From JAICNG01 sp035249985 (GTDB lineage Bacteria > Gemmatimonadota > Gemmatimonadetes > Gemmatimonadales > Gemmatimonadaceae), in NCBI GenBank assembly GCA_035249985.1, contig DATFFP010000007.1, positions 1 to 38,605 of the forward strand: 38,605 nt of DNA. Direction: 5' to 3'. Shown piece by piece: positions 35,968 through 38,605 of the stretch. The notes beneath the pieces are model-generated. The model saw only the letters and a list, made by a program, of their open reading frames with translations, was not told where the DNA came from and searched no databases. Every line of letters begins with the position of its first letter. The first letter of the stretch is position 1. Position numbers and translations under genes: made by a program.

Positions 35968-38290
35968 GCGCGGGAAGGGAGACGAACAACGGCGGATGGA
36001 TGCGGCTCCCGCCACCATGGCCGAGCCTCGGGCTCGCAGTACCCCGAAACGCCTTTCTCCTCCAGCGGCTGATCAGGAATCCGTGCGACACCTTCTTGCC
36101 GGTAACCACACGACACCGCACTCGATTCTCGGGGCGCACCCGACGACCGTTCAGGGCGTGACCGGTGTGGTCGTGCGCGCGATGCATCCGGACGCGACCG
36201 GCATCGACGTGCTGGTGGAAGGCCGGGAGGCGGTGCCGATGGAGCGTGAGACGGGCTCGCTGTTCTCGGCGTTCCTGCCGAACGCGAGCGCCCCGCTGCG
36301 CTATCGCCTTCGCTTTCACTTCGCCGGCGACGTGGTCTGGGAGCGCGACGATCCCTACCGCTTTCTCCCCACCATCGGCGAGATCGATGCGCATCTGTTC
36401 GCGGAGGGCACGCACCGCCGCCTGTGGGAAAAGCTCGGAGCCCATGTGCGCACGATCGACGGCATTCCCGGCGTCGCCTTCGCCGTCTGGGCGCCTAACG
36501 CGCGGCGCGTGAGTGTCGTCGGGGACTTTTGCGGATGGGATGGGCGCGTCTATCCCATGCGGACGATGGGGTCCTCCGGCATCTGGGAGCTGTTCGTCCC
36601 CGAGATCGGGGCCGGCGCGCTGTACAAGTACGAGATCATCACCCAGGCGGGCGTTCCCCGGCTCAAGACGGACCCGTTTGCCCTCAAGATGGAACAGATG
36701 CCCGGCACGTCGTCGATCGTCGTCGACGAGCAGGCATACACCTGGGAAGACCACCAGTGGATGCAAGACCGCCCGCACCGCGATGCGCCCCGCGAGCCGA
36801 TGCTCATCTACGAGGTGCACCTCGGTTCCTGGGCACGCGTGCCCGAGGAGAACAACCGTCCGCTCACCTATCGCGAGATTGCCCCGCGACTGGTCGAGCA
36901 CGTACGGCGCCTTGGCTTCACGCACATCGAGCTGCTTCCGGTGTCGGAGCATCCGTTCACCGGTTCCTGGGGATACCAGGTCTCCGGCTACTTTGCTCCG
37001 ACCTCCCGCTACGGCACGCCTGACGATTTCCGGTTTCTCGTCGACGCCTGCCACCGTGCGGGTATCGGGGTGCTGCTCGACTGGGTGCCGGCGCACTTCC
37101 CGAAGGATGACTTTGCGCTCCGTCGCTTCGACGGGACCGCGCTGTACGAGCACGAGGATCCTCGTCTCGGCGAGCACCCCGACTGGGGAACGCTGATCTT
37201 CAACTACGGCCGACCGGAGGTGCGCAACTTTCTCATCGCGAACGCGCTCTTCTGGCTCGAGGAGTTCCACGTCGATGGCCTGCGCGTCGACGCGGTCGCG
37301 TCGATGCTCTACCTCGACTATTCGCGCCGCCCGGGTGAGTGGCTCCGCAACCGCTACGGCGGGCGTGAGAACCTCGAGGCGATCGATTTCCTCCGGCAGC
37401 TGAACGAAACGGTCCGCACGGAAGAGCCGGGGTGCATCACGATTGCCGAGGAATCGACGGCGTGGCCGGGCGTCACGAAGCCGGTCTCGGAAGGCGGTCT
37501 GGGCTTCACCTTCAAGTGGAACATGGGGTGGATGCACGACACGCTGCGCTACTTCGCGCGCGACCCACTCTATCGCCGCTTCCATCAGGGTGAGCTGACC
37601 TTCGCCATGGTGTACGAGTACAACGAGCGATTCATCATGCCGCTGTCGCACGACGAAGTCGTGCACCTCAAGCGCTCACTGCTCGAGAAGATGCCCGGCG
37701 ACCTCTGGCAGAAGCTCGCGAACCTGCGTCTCCTGCTCACGTACCAGTACACGCGCCCGGGAAAGAAGCTGCTGTTCATGGGTACCGAGTTCGCTCCGTG
37801 GGCGGAGTGGAATCACGATACGAGTCTCGATTGGCACCTCGCGGGCGAGCCACAGCGCGCCGGATTCTCGCGATTCGTGGAGGACCTCGGACGGCTGTAT
37901 CGCGAGCGCTCCGCACTTTGGCGAAACGATCACGTTCCCTCCGGGTTCGCGTGGATCGATCTGGCGGACGAGGAGAACTCGGTGATCTCGTATGCTCGCC
38001 ACGATGGGCACGAGCACGTCATCGTCGTGCTCAACCTCCTGCCCATTCCGCGCGAGCAGTATCGCATCGGCGTGCCCACCACGGGGCGCTACTCGCTCGT
38101 GATGTCGACCGACGACAGCCGGTATGGTGGCAGCGGGCTCGGAATGCGTCCCACGATCGAGGTCCAGGACACGCCGTTCCACGGCTACCCGCAGTCGGTC
38201 GCTCTGCAGCTTCCACCGCTTGGCGCGATCGTGCTCGCGCTGGAGGACTCCGCGGTCGCGCGCGCCGATGGTGGGCATGGCACGTCGTAA
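35960..38290 (+). CDS. glgB: 1,4-alpha-glucan branching enzyme
   Basis: 776 residues, long form with two N-terminal beta domains: the first at ~40-150 (PHSILGAHP), the second a CBM48 (GVAFAVWAPNARRVSVVGDFCGWDGR). The barrel has DWVPAHFPKDDFAL, GLRVDAVASMLYLDYSR (nucleophile Asp444), TIAEESTAWPGVT (Glu497) and PLSHDEVVHLK. It moves alpha-1,4 segments to alpha-1,6 positions and completes the GlgE pathway. The N-terminal ~38 residues are disordered-looking (Ala/Pro/Arg). ATG 35960 overlaps glgX by 8 bases; Met13 is an alternative start but lies after the stop of glgX with no better ribosome site. Confidence 0.97.
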
Positions 38291-38605
38291 GCACCGCGGA
38301 GGACGTGGCTCCAGCGCGCTCCGCGCGCTGGCCGACCGGGTGGGCATCACCGCGGAGTATGTCGACCAGACGGGCAAGGAACGGCGGGTGACGAGCGATC
38401 GCACCCGCAGGGCGCTGCTTGGCTCCATGGGATACGATGTGTCCGATGATGCCGCTGCCGCCGAGGCGCTGGCGGCGTTACGGGCGGGTGCCCGCGCGCA
38501 GTTGCTGGCGCCAGTCCGCGTAACGGCCGATGCGGACGCGCCAATCACGGTCACGGTGCCACGAGGCTGGCCGGCGCGCGTCGAGTGGGAGGTGGAGCTC
38601 GACGA
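38277..38605 (+). CDS. malQ: 4-alpha-glucanotransferase (MalQ), N-terminal fragment
   Basis: The frame is open to the right edge, so 109 codons are seen. LRALADRVGITAEYVDQTGKERRVTSDRTRRALLGSMG style sequence matches the N-terminal helical region of long MalQ proteins (residues ~15-60), and PITVTVP suggests the following beta domain. MalQ shuffles malto-oligosaccharides, which fits the glucan cluster. ATG 38277 overlaps the glgB stop by 14 bases; GTG 38271 is an alternative. The catalytic barrel is outside the window, so the call rests on the N-terminus and context. Confidence 0.75.
   Translation, partial: MARRKHRGGRGSSALRALADRVGITAEYVDQTGKERRVTSDRTRRALLGSMGYDVSDDAAAAEALAALRAGARAQLLAPVRVTADADAPITVTVPRGWPARVEWEVELD

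Overview
The window is GC-rich bacterial DNA (long open frames on both strands, many GTG starts, genes joined by 4-base stop/start overlaps). A Hanks-type kinase fused to TPR repeats, the widespread-type palindromic repeats, and a glucan/trehalose locus next to an export-type glycan locus suggest a free-living environmental bacterium. Gemmatimonadota or Acidobacteriota would fit, but this placement is inference; no rRNA or other marker is present.

Region 1 (1-2.9 kb, + strand): the 3' end of a P1B metal-transport ATPase, then an exported CocE-type serine hydrolase. Two strong hairpins (2922-2947, 3010-3036) lie between it and the convergent region 2.

Region 2 (3.0-17.3 kb): a surface-glycan locus. 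Two minus-strand operons carry a UDP-galactopyranose-mutase-like flavoprotein and a membrane GT2 (5752-3045), and an asparagine-synthetase-like protein, two GT4-like glycosyltransferases and a GT-C membrane transferase (11851-6155). A divergent plus-strand operon (12120-17260) carries a Wzm-type ABC permease, a QueC-like PP-loop enzyme, a Wzt-type ATPase with C-terminal glycan-binding domain, a polysaccharide pyruvyl transferase and a GT2. Together they describe synthesis, modification (ketal pyruvate, possibly amidation) and ABC-dependent export of a glycan. The divergent intergenic region holds a small promoter / micro-ORF / terminator unit that may be an attenuating leader. A 125-base palindromic element sits directly behind the GT-C gene.

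Region 3 (17.3-22.6 kb): a minus-strand membrane Ser/Thr kinase with FlgO/TolB-like and TPR sensor part, and a plus-strand pair encoding a membrane-anchored SRPBCC protein and a formaldehyde-dehydrogenase-like zinc alcohol dehydrogenase. An AT-rich perfect palindrome follows.

Region 4 (22.6-38.6 kb, + strand): a large alpha-glucan/trehalose cluster: treZ-like 1, GH133 debranching enzyme, glgE, treS, mak, treZ 2, glgX, glgB and the 5' end of malQ. TreS, Mak, GlgE and GlgB form the complete GlgE pathway (trehalose to maltose to maltose-1-phosphate to branched alpha-glucan). TreZ, GlgX, GH133 and MalQ supply the debranching and glucan-to-trehalose direction. TreY, the usual partner of TreZ, is not in the window and may lie just downstream.
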